NCBI GenBank assembly: GCA_942491535.1
Contig: CALOBV010000015.1
Location: 1 to 64,000, forward strand
Source of the DNA: JAUVKT01 sp942491535
GTDB taxonomy: Bacteria > Bacteroidota > Bacteroidia > Bacteroidales > VadinHA17
Direction of reading: 5' to 3'
Length of the DNA: 64,000 bases
The position numbers were made by a program, and so were the translations under genes. The notes under the pieces are model-generated. The model saw only the letters and a list, made by a program, of their open reading frames with translations. It made no database searches and was not told the DNA's origin. Positions 27,097 to 36,380 of this stretch are shown piece by piece. Within the stretch, counting starts at the first letter, position 1. Each line of letters opens with the position of its first letter.

Positions 27097-28226
27097 TAGG
27101 GCAGACTGGCAAAGAAAGTTGTACCCCTATTCTTATCTGTCTCAAACCATACCTTCCCTTTAAGGTATTTCTCAGTCAGTAACTTTATACTATAGGTTCC
27201 CAGTCCGCGATCATGACCCTTCGTTGAAAAGGATCTTCTAAATACCTGTAGCTGAATCTCTTTTGGCATATACTGATCGTTGTGAACATAAAATGTAATA
27301 TTCTCGTTATCAGAATAGTAACCTGCCACAACCTCTCCCCCTTCTTCGCTTGCTTCAAGCGCATTCTTTAAGAGGTTGATCAGCACCCTCTTTATCAGAA
27401 TTTCATCAGCACTAAAACCAAGATCCCCGCCACCATCTAAAACAATAGTCCTTTTATCGGCCACAATATGAAAGGCCACGGTATTTTTTGCATCTTCTAA
27501 TACCGACATGGCATTCAAATCCTTAACATCAAGCTTAAGGTCTTCATTTTCAGCCAGGACAAGTGCTCTCTGGGATTGTATCTCATCAATCAGGTCGTGA
27601 CTGAGCTGATCGACAACTTTCACATATTCTTTCATAGCAGAGGGTTCATCCGCCTGCTTCAGGAAACCGGTAAATCCCTGGATCCCTCCTGCCGTATTCA
27701 AAATATCATGAAAGAAAATTCTTTCCAGGGCCATCCTTCTTTTTTCACTGCTGATATCTATCATAAATACCATAGTAAATGTCTGACCCTTAATTTTTAC
27801 AGGTGCTGCGGTAACTTTATAATCGAAACTAACCTCCTGATCTTCAATAAATGAAACTATCCTGCACTCCATCTCTACTTTTTCGTCAAGCTTTTTGCTC
27901 TCCAGTATTGCATTAACAGCACCACAGTAGCGACAGGATTCGGTAGTACCACATCCTCCTTCGGTTTCTGTTGAATGGATACAATCTATTGCTTCACCGG
28001 GCCTCAGACCAATAATCTCGTCGTGACCTTTATATGGCAATATGCTTAAGAGTCCTTCATTAGCATATACTATCTGTCTCTCATTATTAAGTACCATTGC
28101 AACCTCGGGCATTGCATTGAAAATATCTTTCAAATAACCGTAATCCTGAACAAGCTTTTTTTCGCTCAAAACTTCCTTATCGGCCTTCCTTTCAGCACTT
28201 GCGTAATATGTCTTTAATTTTGCCAT
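27093..28226 (-). CDS. PAS-domain histidine kinase with a cysteine cluster
   Basis: 377 residues, no signal peptide or membrane helix, so cytoplasmic. A PAS domain (about 30-160) contains Cys82-x-His84, Cys92, Cys98 and Cys101 (GCGTTESCRYCGA), an arrangement that could bind a metal, haem or Fe-S centre. The H-box has His173 (FFHDILNTAGG), followed by an HATPase region with N-box LINLLKNALEAS and a G2 motif GLGTYSIKLL. It is the last gene of a three-gene unit with the ATPase (11 bp upstream) and the phosphatase. No response regulator is adjacent. A redox or gas signal is the simplest guess. Confidence 0.85.
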   Translation of the reverse strand: MAKLKTYYASAERKADKEVLSEKKLVQDYGYLKDIFNAMPEVAMVLNNERQIVYANEGLLSILPYKGHDEIIGLRPGEAIDCIHSTETEGGCGTTESCRYCGAVNAILESKKLDEKVEMECRIVSFIEDQEVSFDYKVTAAPVKIKGQTFTMVFMIDISSEKRRMALERIFFHDILNTAGGIQGFTGFLKQADEPSAMKEYVKVVDQLSHDLIDEIQSQRALVLAENEDLKLDVKDLNAMSVLEDAKNTVAFHIVADKRTIVLDGGGDLGFSADEILIKRVLINLLKNALEASEEGGEVVAGYYSDNENITFYVHNDQYMPKEIQLQVFRRSFSTKGHDRGLGTYSIKLLTEKYLKGKVWFETDKNRGTTFFASLPY

Positions 28227-28237
28227 TTAATAAGTTC

Positions 28238-30526
28238 TTACTGATACTTCTGAAGAATATTTAACAATAGCATAAGGTTTTCTTTGGTCTCTTCATCAAA
28301 GTTTTCCCTGCTTACCTTTCCTGCTTTTACATCGCTCAGGAACTTACTCAGAAGAAAATTCCTGGGGAGGTCTTTCTCCTTTATATACTGCGAGTTAGGC
28401 ACTGTAATTCCCTCTCTGCTATGAAGGATATAATTCTTAAAATCAAGTGTTGAAAGCAGGTCCTCGGCATTCTGGAAGCCTTCAGGCATTACCACAATAA
28501 GGTCATGACTGGCTATATTATCAGTAAATGCGAGACTTTTAAGCTGCTCCGACACATCAAGTTCTACTTCGTTATTGAATAAAAGTACTGCAAAACTCAT
28601 ACCCCAGCCCATAAGAATATTACACATAAGGGGTACAGACGAGGGATCGGTAGAAGGAATAAAATGAATTTTTCCCTTATACCCGATCAGGGAAAGTGCA
28701 GCTGTTAGCAGGTAGTATGTTCCAACATCATTTACAATTATATTGAATTTATCTACAGAGAATTCCTGGTTTCCTACCGGGTTACCCATTATGCTCTGAA
28801 GCGGTGACAAAGTGTCGGGCGAAGCATCCACCAGCCTGACCGGGTCGAGTATAGTTGTAGCACTTCTCTGATTTTCAACATCATCACGCTGGATAGCAAG
28901 TACCCTGTGCAGTTTATCAATATCTACAAGGTGGGGTGAGTGCGTGGTATATATTACCTGAATATTTTTCTTAATATCTTCAAATACCTTAAGTACATCT
29001 TCCTGCGCCCTGGCATGAAGGCTTACTCCTGGTTCATCAACAAGAAGCACAAGATGTTGATTCTTCCTGACTGAAGCAGCCATTAATTCCAGGTAGAACG
29101 ACAGGAACCATCTTACACCACGACTTCTTTGCTTTGGATAGAGCCTCTCACCCTCATCCTTAACCCAGAATTCAAGGTAGGGTTTTCCTGCTCTCTCTCC
29201 ATGATTGGTACTGTAGTGATCTAGTTCAAAACTGATCCGGATCTTGTTTTTTCGTCCAACGTATTGCTGCCAGAAATCCTGGAAATCCAGAGTAAGTTTT
29301 GAATTAAGATTTTCTATCTTCTGTTTCAATATCCTTGCCGAGGGCTGCTGAAAAAATGAGTAATCCAGATTTGCTAAAGTCAGAAAATTGCGGGCTGCCT
29401 TATATCCCTCAACATCTTCATTTTCAGAAATAATATCCTCAAGATCTATCCTGTTAGGAAGTAAACTTCCAAAATCCTCGAAAATTTCAAAATAAGGTGT
29501 CTCCACCATAAGTATTTCCCCTATTGACTTTGCTGTATAACCGGAGTTAAAATCTTCGAGCAGAAGAGCGGTTTCTTCAGATGCGATCTCATAATTCTTT
29601 CCCTCGATCATAAATCCGCAAATAAGAATCTGCCGCGATACCTTATCCTCAAGCTTAATCTGCTCAGCAGTCAGTGTCCTAAAATCCGACAATACCCTTT
29701 CCCACTCACCAACAGATAGTTCATGAAGGCTTGGGCCCGAAAGCAGGGTCATGGTCTGGTGCCTCTCCTCAAGTTTCAGGGATATCTCTTCCATCTTTTC
29801 CTGAATCAAACCCTGATCACTCAGTAGTTCATTCAATACATCTATCCCGGCAGCTATTGAAGACTTGCCATCGAGTGTCTTTTTATTCGATACAAGCTCG
29901 TCCTTCTTATCCTTTATCTCACGCAGAATTTCATTTCTGAATTTTTCTCGCTCAGGATTTACTTCCTGTCTTTTCTTCCTGAACAGTTTTATTCCCGATG
30001 CTTTATGAGAATCTTCAGGTAACTTCAGTTCGAGATCCGTTATCCTGTCATGCAGAGTGTCAATCTTCCTCCTGGCTGTATCTATCTCATGTTCAGCAGC
30101 CATAACTTTATTCCTGCTTTCATCTATTCTTTCCCTCTTCCTGGCTTCCTGCTCTTCGAGGTATTCCAGAATTTCCCCACCCACTTTCAACTCAGAACTT
30201 AAATCAGCCTTCCACTCTCGTTCGATAGTAACAGACTCAATTTTCATGATTATTTTCAACAATTCTTTCTCACTTCCCGATAACTTTTCTGCCACTAATT
30301 CTCCCGGGATATCAAATCGGCAACTTACTTTTGGGAGCGACATATCGCTTCTCAAGACGTCTTCGCTAATAAGGCCCTTATGGAAAACATTAAGGCCCTC
30401 AAGCACCGATGTTTTTCCCGATTCATTCTGTCCAATCAGGCAGGTAATATTATCGGGTGACAGATTTTGCCATCCAGTATCAACAATTGATCTGAAGTTA
30501 TAAATGCGAAACGATGATAATCTCAT
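28238..30526 (-). CDS. OLD-like/SMC-like AAA ATPase
   Basis: 762 residues. The N-terminus MRLSSFRIYNFRSI leads to Walker A GQNESGKT (residues 32-39); a long coiled coil follows (about 120-290), then the ABC-type Walker B LLVDEPGVSLHA (about 490-500) and the H-loop TTHSPHLVD, as in OLD-family and RecF-like ATPases. The C-terminal 200 residues sit where OLD proteins carry a TOPRIM nuclease, but the motif positions read VNDVGTYYLL and LLFNNEV, without the expected acidic residues, so nuclease activity is doubtful. It lies between a serine phosphatase (6 bp upstream) and a histidine kinase, which is not the usual defence-island setting of OLD proteins. Confidence 0.8.
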   Translation of the reverse strand: MRLSSFRIYNFRSIVDTGWQNLSPDNITCLIGQNESGKTSVLEGLNVFHKGLISEDVLRSDMSLPKVSCRFDIPGELVAEKLSGSEKELLKIIMKIESVTIEREWKADLSSELKVGGEILEYLEEQEARKRERIDESRNKVMAAEHEIDTARRKIDTLHDRITDLELKLPEDSHKASGIKLFRKKRQEVNPEREKFRNEILREIKDKKDELVSNKKTLDGKSSIAAGIDVLNELLSDQGLIQEKMEEISLKLEERHQTMTLLSGPSLHELSVGEWERVLSDFRTLTAEQIKLEDKVSRQILICGFMIEGKNYEIASEETALLLEDFNSGYTAKSIGEILMVETPYFEIFEDFGSLLPNRIDLEDIISENEDVEGYKAARNFLTLANLDYSFFQQPSARILKQKIENLNSKLTLDFQDFWQQYVGRKNKIRISFELDHYSTNHGERAGKPYLEFWVKDEGERLYPKQRSRGVRWFLSFYLELMAASVRKNQHLVLLVDEPGVSLHARAQEDVLKVFEDIKKNIQVIYTTHSPHLVDIDKLHRVLAIQRDDVENQRSATTILDPVRLVDASPDTLSPLQSIMGNPVGNQEFSVDKFNIIVNDVGTYYLLTAALSLIGYKGKIHFIPSTDPSSVPLMCNILMGWGMSFAVLLFNNEVELDVSEQLKSLAFTDNIASHDLIVVMPEGFQNAEDLLSTLDFKNYILHSREGITVPNSQYIKEKDLPRNFLLSKFLSDVKAGKVSRENFDEETKENLMLLLNILQKYQ

Positions 30527-30532
30527 AATCTC

Positions 30533-31339
30533 TTAAATTTCGAATCCAAATACCGTTACATCATCAACCTGCATCGATTTACCTTTCCATTCATGAAAAG
30601 TCTTTTCAATATTCTCCTTCTGTTTATCCATATTCATATTAGATACTGATTTAAGAAGGTCTCTGAATCTGGTAATTTTAAATTTTTTATTTGTTTCCCA
30701 GCCAAACTGGTCAGGGTAGCCATCAGAAAATAAATAGATCTTATCCCCTTCTTCTACTTCTATCCTGTGATTCTTAAAAGACACCTCTTCAAGCGGGGCT
30801 ACCCCGATTGGCATCTTATCGGGCTTATATTCTCTAAGTTCTCCCTTTCTTACCATCACCAGGGGCCTGTTGGCACCTGCATATTGCAGCACGCCCCTGA
30901 ATGGTTCATAAACGCAGAGAGCAATATCTATACTATCTTTCTTTTCAAAATCCACTCCCCTCTGATCTAGAGCATCCATCACCTTTTCCCTCATCCTGTT
31001 CAGTATCCTGTTTGCCCTGGGAACAACTCTTACCTGCAATATCTCATTTAAAAAAGAGATTCCGAGAATAGTAAGCAAGGCTCCCGGAACACCATGCCCT
31101 GTACAGTCACCGGTAGCAATTATTGTATACCCTGCATTCTGATATGCATAGTAAAAATCGCCACTCACAATATCCTTTGGAAGATAAATCACAAAGTGAT
31201 CCTTTAGAATTCCCGACAATACATTTGGATCGGGAAGAAGTGCCTGCTGTATCATACGAGCATATCTCAAACTCGAGAGGTGATCCTCCATAGCCTGAAC
31301 AAACTCAATTGTATCAAAATTTACCCTTCCTTCAGTCAT
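30533..31339 (-). CDS. SpoIIE/RsbU-type PP2C serine phosphatase
   Basis: 268 residues, cytoplasmic. After a short helical lead (ARMIQQALLPDPNVL) comes the SpoIIE PP2C fold: KDIVSGDFYYA (first metal Asp), ATGDCTGHGVPGALLT (second metal Asp), KKDSIDIALCV, GANRPLVMV, FSDGYPDQFG and the last metal Asp in MQVDDVTVFGFEI. All metal ligands appear intact. Such phosphatases act on phosphorylated anti-sigma antagonists, but no STAS or RsbW-like gene is nearby. First gene of the unit with the ATPase and PAS kinase. Confidence 0.9.
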   Translation of the reverse strand: MTEGRVNFDTIEFVQAMEDHLSSLRYARMIQQALLPDPNVLSGILKDHFVIYLPKDIVSGDFYYAYQNAGYTIIATGDCTGHGVPGALLTILGISFLNEILQVRVVPRANRILNRMREKVMDALDQRGVDFEKKDSIDIALCVYEPFRGVLQYAGANRPLVMVRKGELREYKPDKMPIGVAPLEEVSFKNHRIEVEEGDKIYLFSDGYPDQFGWETNKKFKITRFRDLLKSVSNMNMDKQKENIEKTFHEWKGKSMQVDDVTVFGFEI

Positions 31340-31401
31340 TTTATCAGATAATGCTTACCTCGGACCCATAAATATACATCTATTTGCGGAAATTCCATAA
31401 G

Positions 31402-31437
31402 AGCTAAGAGCTAAGAGCTAAGAGATGAGAGATGAAA
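31402..31437. repeat. Heptamer tandem array
   Basis: Three AGCTAAG units followed by AGATGAG and AGATGAA, period 7, in the gap between the divergent phosphatase and ABC-F genes. A separate imperfect repeat of AAACCTTTTCAACCC follows at about 31468-31503. Confidence 0.8.
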
Positions 31438-31519
31438 TACAAAAAGGTAAGATTATTACTTATTTCAAACCTTTTCAACCCAGTTTAAACCTTTTCAACC
31501 CTTTTAATACTTCTTGGGG

Positions 31520-31550
31520 TTTGCCGTTTGTATTACGCCACCTATATTTG
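31520..31550 (+). promoter_or_regulatory. Bacteroidetes promoter for the ABC-F operon
   Basis: TTTG at 31520-31523, a 19-bp spacer and TATATTTG at 31543-31550 match the primary-sigma consensus of Bacteroidetes (TTTG, 19-21 bp, TAnnTTTG). Transcription would begin about 12 nt before ATG 31569. Confidence 0.65.
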
Positions 31551-31568
31551 CATCTGATTTAAGAGCTT

Positions 31569-33506
31569 ATGATTTCTGTAAATTCCATTACTGTCAGCTT
31601 TGGGAGTTTCACCCTCCTCGATGATGTTTCCTTCCTGGTAAACTCCAGAGACAGGATTGGTCTGACAGGTAAAAACGGAGCCGGGAAAACTACCCTGCTT
31701 AAAATAATTGCAGGCAAACATAAGCCAAGCTCAGGCAGAATAACAACTCCCTCAGGGCTTACGATAGGCTATCTGCCACAGCAAATGGAAATATCCGACC
31801 ACACTACTGTTTTGAATGAGTCGTTAAAAGCTTTCACTAAAGTATTCAGCCTGCAAAAATCAATAGATGAAATTACCAATGAGATAAGTCACAGGACAGA
31901 TTATGAATCAGAGTCATATATGAGGGCTTGTGACAGATTATCCGATCTGCAGGAAGATTACAAAATTTGTGGTGGAGATAATATATATGCAGAAACTGAA
32001 ATAGCACTTACGGGGCTTGGTTTCAACAGAAAAGACTTTGATAAACCTACCAACCAACTATCTGGTGGATGGCGTATGCGAATTGAGCTGGCAAAAATTA
32101 TTCTTACCAAGCCATCCCTTATACTGCTCGACGAACCCACGAACCACCTCGACATAGAATCCATCGAATGGCTTGAGGGCTTTCTTAAAACCTATCCAGG
32201 GGAAGTAATCCTGGTGTCTCACGACAGGGCTTTCCTTGATAATATTACAAATAGAACTATAGAAATATCGCTTGCCAAGGTTTATGATTATAAGGTGCCG
32301 TACACAACTTACACAAAGCTGAGGGAAGAAAGGAGAGAACAGCAGCTTGCTACCTATCGCAACCAGAAAAAGATGATAGATAGTACCGAGAAATTTATTG
32401 AACGTTTCAGGTACAAGAACACAAAAGCCATTCAGGTGCAATCGAGGATTAAGCATCTCGATAAGCTGGAAAGAATAGAGCTTGATGATGAGGATAGTGG
32501 CAAAATTAATATCAGGTTCGAACCTTCGCCACGATCAGGTACTATCGTGGTAGAAACTGAAAACCTTTCTAAATCATATGGAGAGAATCTCGTTCTGAAT
32601 GAAATTGATATGGTAATAGAGCGTGGTGAAAAGGTGGCCTTTGTCGGTAAAAACGGAGAGGGAAAAACAACTCTTTCGAGGATAATAATGAATGAAATAG
32701 ATTATGAAGGCGAACTTAAAACAGGCCATAATCTTAGAATAGGATATTTCGCTCAGAACCAGGATGAACTACTGGATGAGAATATGACTGTATTTCAGAC
32801 AATCGATAATATTGCTGTCGGAGATATCAGGACCAGGATCAGGGACATACTCGGGGCCTTTTTATTCAGTGGTGATGATATTGAAAAGAAAGTTAAGGTT
32901 CTTTCGGGTGGAGAAAGATCGAGACTGGCCCTGATAAAACTTCTGCTTGAACCATATAACCTCTTATTACTCGACGAGCCGACAAATCACCTCGACATTC
33001 GTTCAAAAGATATATTGAAACAGGCTCTGTTAAAGTACGATGGCACGTTAATTGTGGTTTCTCACGACAGAGATTTTCTGGATGGACTTGTTGCTAAGAT
33101 TTATGAGTTTCATAACAAAAAAGTTAAAGAACACAGGGGGTCTGTTTATGAGTTCCTGGAAAAGAAGAAACTCAAAAGCCTGAAGCAACTTGAAAGAAAT
33201 AGGAAAATAGCAAACATAGAAGAGGACCAGGAATCTATATCATTAAGCAAACTTTCATACCTCGAAAAAAAGGAAGAAAACAGGAAGATCAGAAAACTGG
33301 AGAAAGAACTTTCTGAACTGGAAGATAATATAGAAAAGCTGGAGAAAGAAAGAGAAGAAATGGAAAACATACTTAGCTCGCCAGAGAAGAATGAAGAATT
33401 AAGAGATGGTGATTTCTTTAAAAAATATGAAGAATTGAAGATTTTGATTGACAAAAACCTTACCCTGTGGGAAGATAAATCAGAGCAGCTGGAAAAAACA
33501 AGATAG
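31569..33506 (+). CDS. ABC-F family ATPase (Uup/YheS-like)
   Basis: 645 residues with two ABC domains and no membrane helices. Walker A motifs are GKNGAGKT (34-41) and GKNGEGKT (about 360). Signatures are LSGGW and LSGGE; both Walker B regions read LLLDEPTNHLDI. The linker between them (about 240-310) is highly charged, as in ABC-F ribosome factors, and the C-terminus is a long coiled coil (about 545-645) as in Uup. ABC-F proteins act on the ribosome to relieve stalling or confer antibiotic protection. Subtype cannot be fixed by eye. First gene of a plus-strand run, 6 bp before the thioesterase. Confidence 0.92.
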   Translation: MISVNSITVSFGSFTLLDDVSFLVNSRDRIGLTGKNGAGKTTLLKIIAGKHKPSSGRITTPSGLTIGYLPQQMEISDHTTVLNESLKAFTKVFSLQKSIDEITNEISHRTDYESESYMRACDRLSDLQEDYKICGGDNIYAETEIALTGLGFNRKDFDKPTNQLSGGWRMRIELAKIILTKPSLILLDEPTNHLDIESIEWLEGFLKTYPGEVILVSHDRAFLDNITNRTIEISLAKVYDYKVPYTTYTKLREERREQQLATYRNQKKMIDSTEKFIERFRYKNTKAIQVQSRIKHLDKLERIELDDEDSGKINIRFEPSPRSGTIVVETENLSKSYGENLVLNEIDMVIERGEKVAFVGKNGEGKTTLSRIIMNEIDYEGELKTGHNLRIGYFAQNQDELLDENMTVFQTIDNIAVGDIRTRIRDILGAFLFSGDDIEKKVKVLSGGERSRLALIKLLLEPYNLLLLDEPTNHLDIRSKDILKQALLKYDGTLIVVSHDRDFLDGLVAKIYEFHNKKVKEHRGSVYEFLEKKKLKSLKQLERNRKIANIEEDQESISLSKLSYLEKKEENRKIRKLEKELSELEDNIEKLEKEREEMENILSSPEKNEELRDGDFFKKYEELKILIDKNLTLWEDKSEQLEKTR

Positions 33507-33512
33507 TAGTTT

Positions 33513-34256
33513 ATGGATAGTATTGTATTCGAAAAGAGTTATGAGGTACACTCTTATGATACCGGGACAAATGGTAAATTAAGACCAGATGCACTGCTCA
33601 GTTACTTGCAGGACATTGCCGGACACCATGCCTCGATACTGAATGTAGGGAGAATAAACTTGCTCGAAAAAAAGAGATTCTGGGCTCTCCTCAGGATTGT
33701 CTGCAAATTATCAAGCACACCGGAATGGAATGATAAGATAGTTATTAAGACATGGCCAAAAGGTATTGAAGGCGTACTTGCTATTAGGAATTTCATAATA
33801 GTAGGGGCGGATGCTAAGGTAATTGGAGAAGCAAGTTCATCATGGGTCGTTGTGGATTCTGTTTCAAGACGACCGGTAAGACCTGATGCCCATCTCGCTG
33901 AGCTTGGCAAAGAATCTCCTTTAAATGATTTTTCCTGCCCCTCCGCAGAAAAACTCCTACCCACCGGTAAGGATGCCTATAGATCTAAACCCAAAGGGGT
34001 CAGATACAGCGACCTGGATGTGAATATGCACGTAAACAATGCCAGGTATATGCAATGGATACTTGATTCCTACCCGCTGGACTTTATTCAGAACAATGAA
34101 GTTGTTGAGATTGAGGCTAACTATAATTCTGAAACTACTCCCGGAGAAGAATATATAATAACTGCTGAAGAAAAAGGCGATTCATTTTATCATTCCATCA
34201 TTAAAGAAAATTCGGGCAGGGAGGCCTCTCTTTTCAGGATTAAATGGAAATCTTGA
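33513..34256 (+). CDS. Acyl-ACP thioesterase
   Basis: 247 residues forming a double hot-dog fold. The first half holds the substrate-pocket block (LLSYLQDIAGHHASILNVG; FWALLRIVCKL; GVLAIRNFII), the second the catalytic segment DLDVNMHVNNARYMQW, with Asn171 and His173 in the NxHVNN motif of plant FatA/FatB and bacterial relatives. It releases fatty acids from acyl carrier protein in the cytoplasm. Common in Bacteroidota, where it may set membrane fatty-acid pools. Confidence 0.9.
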   Translation: MDSIVFEKSYEVHSYDTGTNGKLRPDALLSYLQDIAGHHASILNVGRINLLEKKRFWALLRIVCKLSSTPEWNDKIVIKTWPKGIEGVLAIRNFIIVGADAKVIGEASSSWVVVDSVSRRPVRPDAHLAELGKESPLNDFSCPSAEKLLPTGKDAYRSKPKGVRYSDLDVNMHVNNARYMQWILDSYPLDFIQNNEVVEIEANYNSETTPGEEYIITAEEKGDSFYHSIIKENSGREASLFRIKWKS

Positions 34257-34294
34257 GTTGATGGGAAAGTTTAGTAAATTTACTGCAGACAAAG

Positions 34295-35623
34295 ATGATT
34301 AAAAAATTTGCATATATTATTCCGGGGATAGCAATCCTGTTATTACTAATGGTCTCATGCAGCACGGTCCAGACCGAAAGTGTTGACCCGAATGATATGT
34401 CCTATCTGTATAATCCCTTAAAGAACAATCTCCATCCAAGGTACAGGATCTTTCACGATAACGAAAGCATTAGTACGCTTTCCGTAAAACTTAACTCAAG
34501 CGACCTGTTTTTTTCAGAAGCTAATACTGAAGGAGTCCCGAAGGCACAAATGGCCCTTTTCTACAGGCTATACAATCTCAGTCAGGGAAGAATCGCCGTC
34601 GATACTGCCATGGTAAATATACCTGTTACAAAACTGGATGGAAGAAGAGATTATATTTTCAGTTTCCCTGTAGAGGCAAATTCGGGTTTCAATTATGAAA
34701 TTGAGATTTTACTGAAAGATCTTCTGAGAAATAATACTGTTCAGGCTCATATACCCTTCGACAAAAGATCTGATCTTAGCATGCATAACTTTAAGCTAAG
34801 AGGCCATTTTAATAAATACGATATTTTTACACAGGTTTTAAGGGAGGGCGACTATTTTAATATCCTTTATCCCGGGAAAAACATTGATACTCTGTATGTC
34901 AACTATTTTAAACCATATAATGAGATACCGGATCCACCATCAATGCTCACCCCCACTACTTCCCTGGATCTTATACCTGATGCTAAAACGGCAATAAGCT
35001 ATTCAGATACAATGCCGATTATGTTGCCCCGCGAAGGAGTGTACCTGTTTTCTCCTGACTCATTGATTCTTAATGGTTACAGCCTTTTTAATTTTGGAAA
35101 AACCTATCCCGGATTAAGCGATCCGGAGACAATGATTTATCCACTTATTTATCTTACCAACAGGCAGGGAATAGATGAAATGCTAAATTCTGACAACCTT
35201 AAAATAGCACTGGATAACTTCTGGCTCGACATAACCAACAATGTTGAACGATCACGTGAGCTGCTCAGAATATATTATAACAGGGTACTCTATGCTAACT
35301 ATTTCTTCGGCTCACATAAAGAGGGCTGGCAAACAGACAGAGGTATGATCTATACAATATACGGTCCACCAGACAAGGTTTACAGAACCCCTGATGGAGA
35401 AAAATGGGGATATCATAAGCCTGTAATCAAGTCGGGCTGGGGTATACGATACAAGGTAAAGGACGAATACCTGTATTTCAATTTCATGAAACGTGAAAAT
35501 CCATTTACCACAAACGACTACACTCTTATAAGAAATGAAAGTATAACAACATACTGGGACCAGGCGATAAGAAGCTGGCTTTCAGGTATTGTATTCAGGC
35601 TTGATAATCCAACAGATATATAA
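34295..35623 (+). CDS. GWxTD-domain lipoprotein
   Basis: 442 residues with a lipoprotein signal ending MVSC (about residue 22). The C-terminal domain has the family motif EGWQTDRGMIYTIYGPPDKV (near 343-362) followed by EKWGYHKP. The GWxTD domain is typical of Bacteroidota and related phyla and has no settled function. The N-terminal 300 residues are beta-rich. It is followed after 2 bp by the methyltransferase, so the pair is probably co-translated. Confidence 0.87.
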   Translation: MIKKFAYIIPGIAILLLLMVSCSTVQTESVDPNDMSYLYNPLKNNLHPRYRIFHDNESISTLSVKLNSSDLFFSEANTEGVPKAQMALFYRLYNLSQGRIAVDTAMVNIPVTKLDGRRDYIFSFPVEANSGFNYEIEILLKDLLRNNTVQAHIPFDKRSDLSMHNFKLRGHFNKYDIFTQVLREGDYFNILYPGKNIDTLYVNYFKPYNEIPDPPSMLTPTTSLDLIPDAKTAISYSDTMPIMLPREGVYLFSPDSLILNGYSLFNFGKTYPGLSDPETMIYPLIYLTNRQGIDEMLNSDNLKIALDNFWLDITNNVERSRELLRIYYNRVLYANYFFGSHKEGWQTDRGMIYTIYGPPDKVYRTPDGEKWGYHKPVIKSGWGIRYKVKDEYLYFNFMKRENPFTTNDYTLIRNESITTYWDQAIRSWLSGIVFRLDNPTDI

Positions 35624-35625
35624 AA

Positions 35626-36366
35626 ATGAATGACCCGGATTTTATTTTTGGACTGAGACCGGTTATCGAGGCTATTAGGGCCGGCAAACAAATCGATCGA
35701 CTGCTTGTAAGAAAAGGACTTAGAGGAGATCTTTACCATGAGCTTTTAAAAGAAGTAAGGGATGCAGGGATTCACTATCATGCTGTCCCGGCTGAAAGAC
35801 TCGATCATGTAACAAGAAAGAACCACCAGGGAGTAATTGCCTGGCTATCGGCAATTGAGTTTCAAAATATTGAGAACATCCTCCCATCAGTATTCGAAGC
35901 AGGCGATGAGCCCCTTATATTGATACTCGATGGAATCACAGATGTAAGAAACTTTGGAGCTATAGCCCGTAGTGCTGAGTGCCTGGGGGTACATGCAATT
36001 ATTATACCCGAAAAAAGATCTGCAAGAATTAATGCCGATGCAATTAAGACATCTTCCGGTGCCCTGAATAATATCCCTGTGGTAAGGGCCGACAGCATTA
36101 TGAAAGCAATAAGCTATCTTAAGCAATCCGGACTCAAAATTATATCTGCCAGTGAAAAATCAGAGACACCCCTTTTTAAAGTGGATCTCAAGGGGCCTCT
36201 TGCCCTGATTATGGGATCCGAAGATAAGGGTATTGGCCGTGAATTACTGGCAGAAACAGATATTCATGTTAAAATAGAAACCTCCGGTATTACTTCCTCA
36301 CTGAATGTCTCTGTCGCCAGCGGGATAGTACTGTATGAGATAAACAGGCAAAGAGCAAAGGGCTAA
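35626..36366 (+). CDS. rlmB: 23S rRNA (guanosine-2'-O-)-methyltransferase, RlmB-type
   Basis: 246 residues. An N-terminal substrate-binding domain (FGLRPVIEAIRAGKQIDRLL) is followed by a SPOUT/TrmH knot domain with motif 1 ILDGITDVRNFGAIARSAEC, motif 2 LALIMGSEDKGI and motif 3 SSLNVSVASGIVLYEINR. RlmB methylates G2251 of 23S rRNA using S-adenosylmethionine. TrmH paralogues are hard to separate by eye, so the exact target is less sure. Its last codons (RAKG, stop) lie in a heptamer array shared with the convergent transaldolase gene. Confidence 0.85.
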   Translation: MNDPDFIFGLRPVIEAIRAGKQIDRLLVRKGLRGDLYHELLKEVRDAGIHYHAVPAERLDHVTRKNHQGVIAWLSAIEFQNIENILPSVFEAGDEPLILILDGITDVRNFGAIARSAECLGVHAIIIPEKRSARINADAIKTSSGALNNIPVVRADSIMKAISYLKQSGLKIISASEKSETPLFKVDLKGPLALIMGSEDKGIGRELLAETDIHVKIETSGITSSLNVSVASGIVLYEINRQRAKG

Positions 36367-36380
36367 GAGGTAAGGGCTAC
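36353..36380. repeat. Heptamer array across two convergent gene ends
   Basis: Units GAGCAAA, GGGCTAA, GAGGTAA, GGGCTAC (period 7). The second unit supplies the TAA stop of rlmB, and the fourth gives, on the other strand, the TAG stop of the transaldolase gene. Confidence 0.7.

Noticed and set aside
28238..31339. Calling the ATPase unit a known Gabija or retron-type defence system
   Set aside because: No UvrD-like helicase, reverse transcriptase or other defence partner is present; the neighbours are signalling proteins and the nuclease motifs look degenerate.
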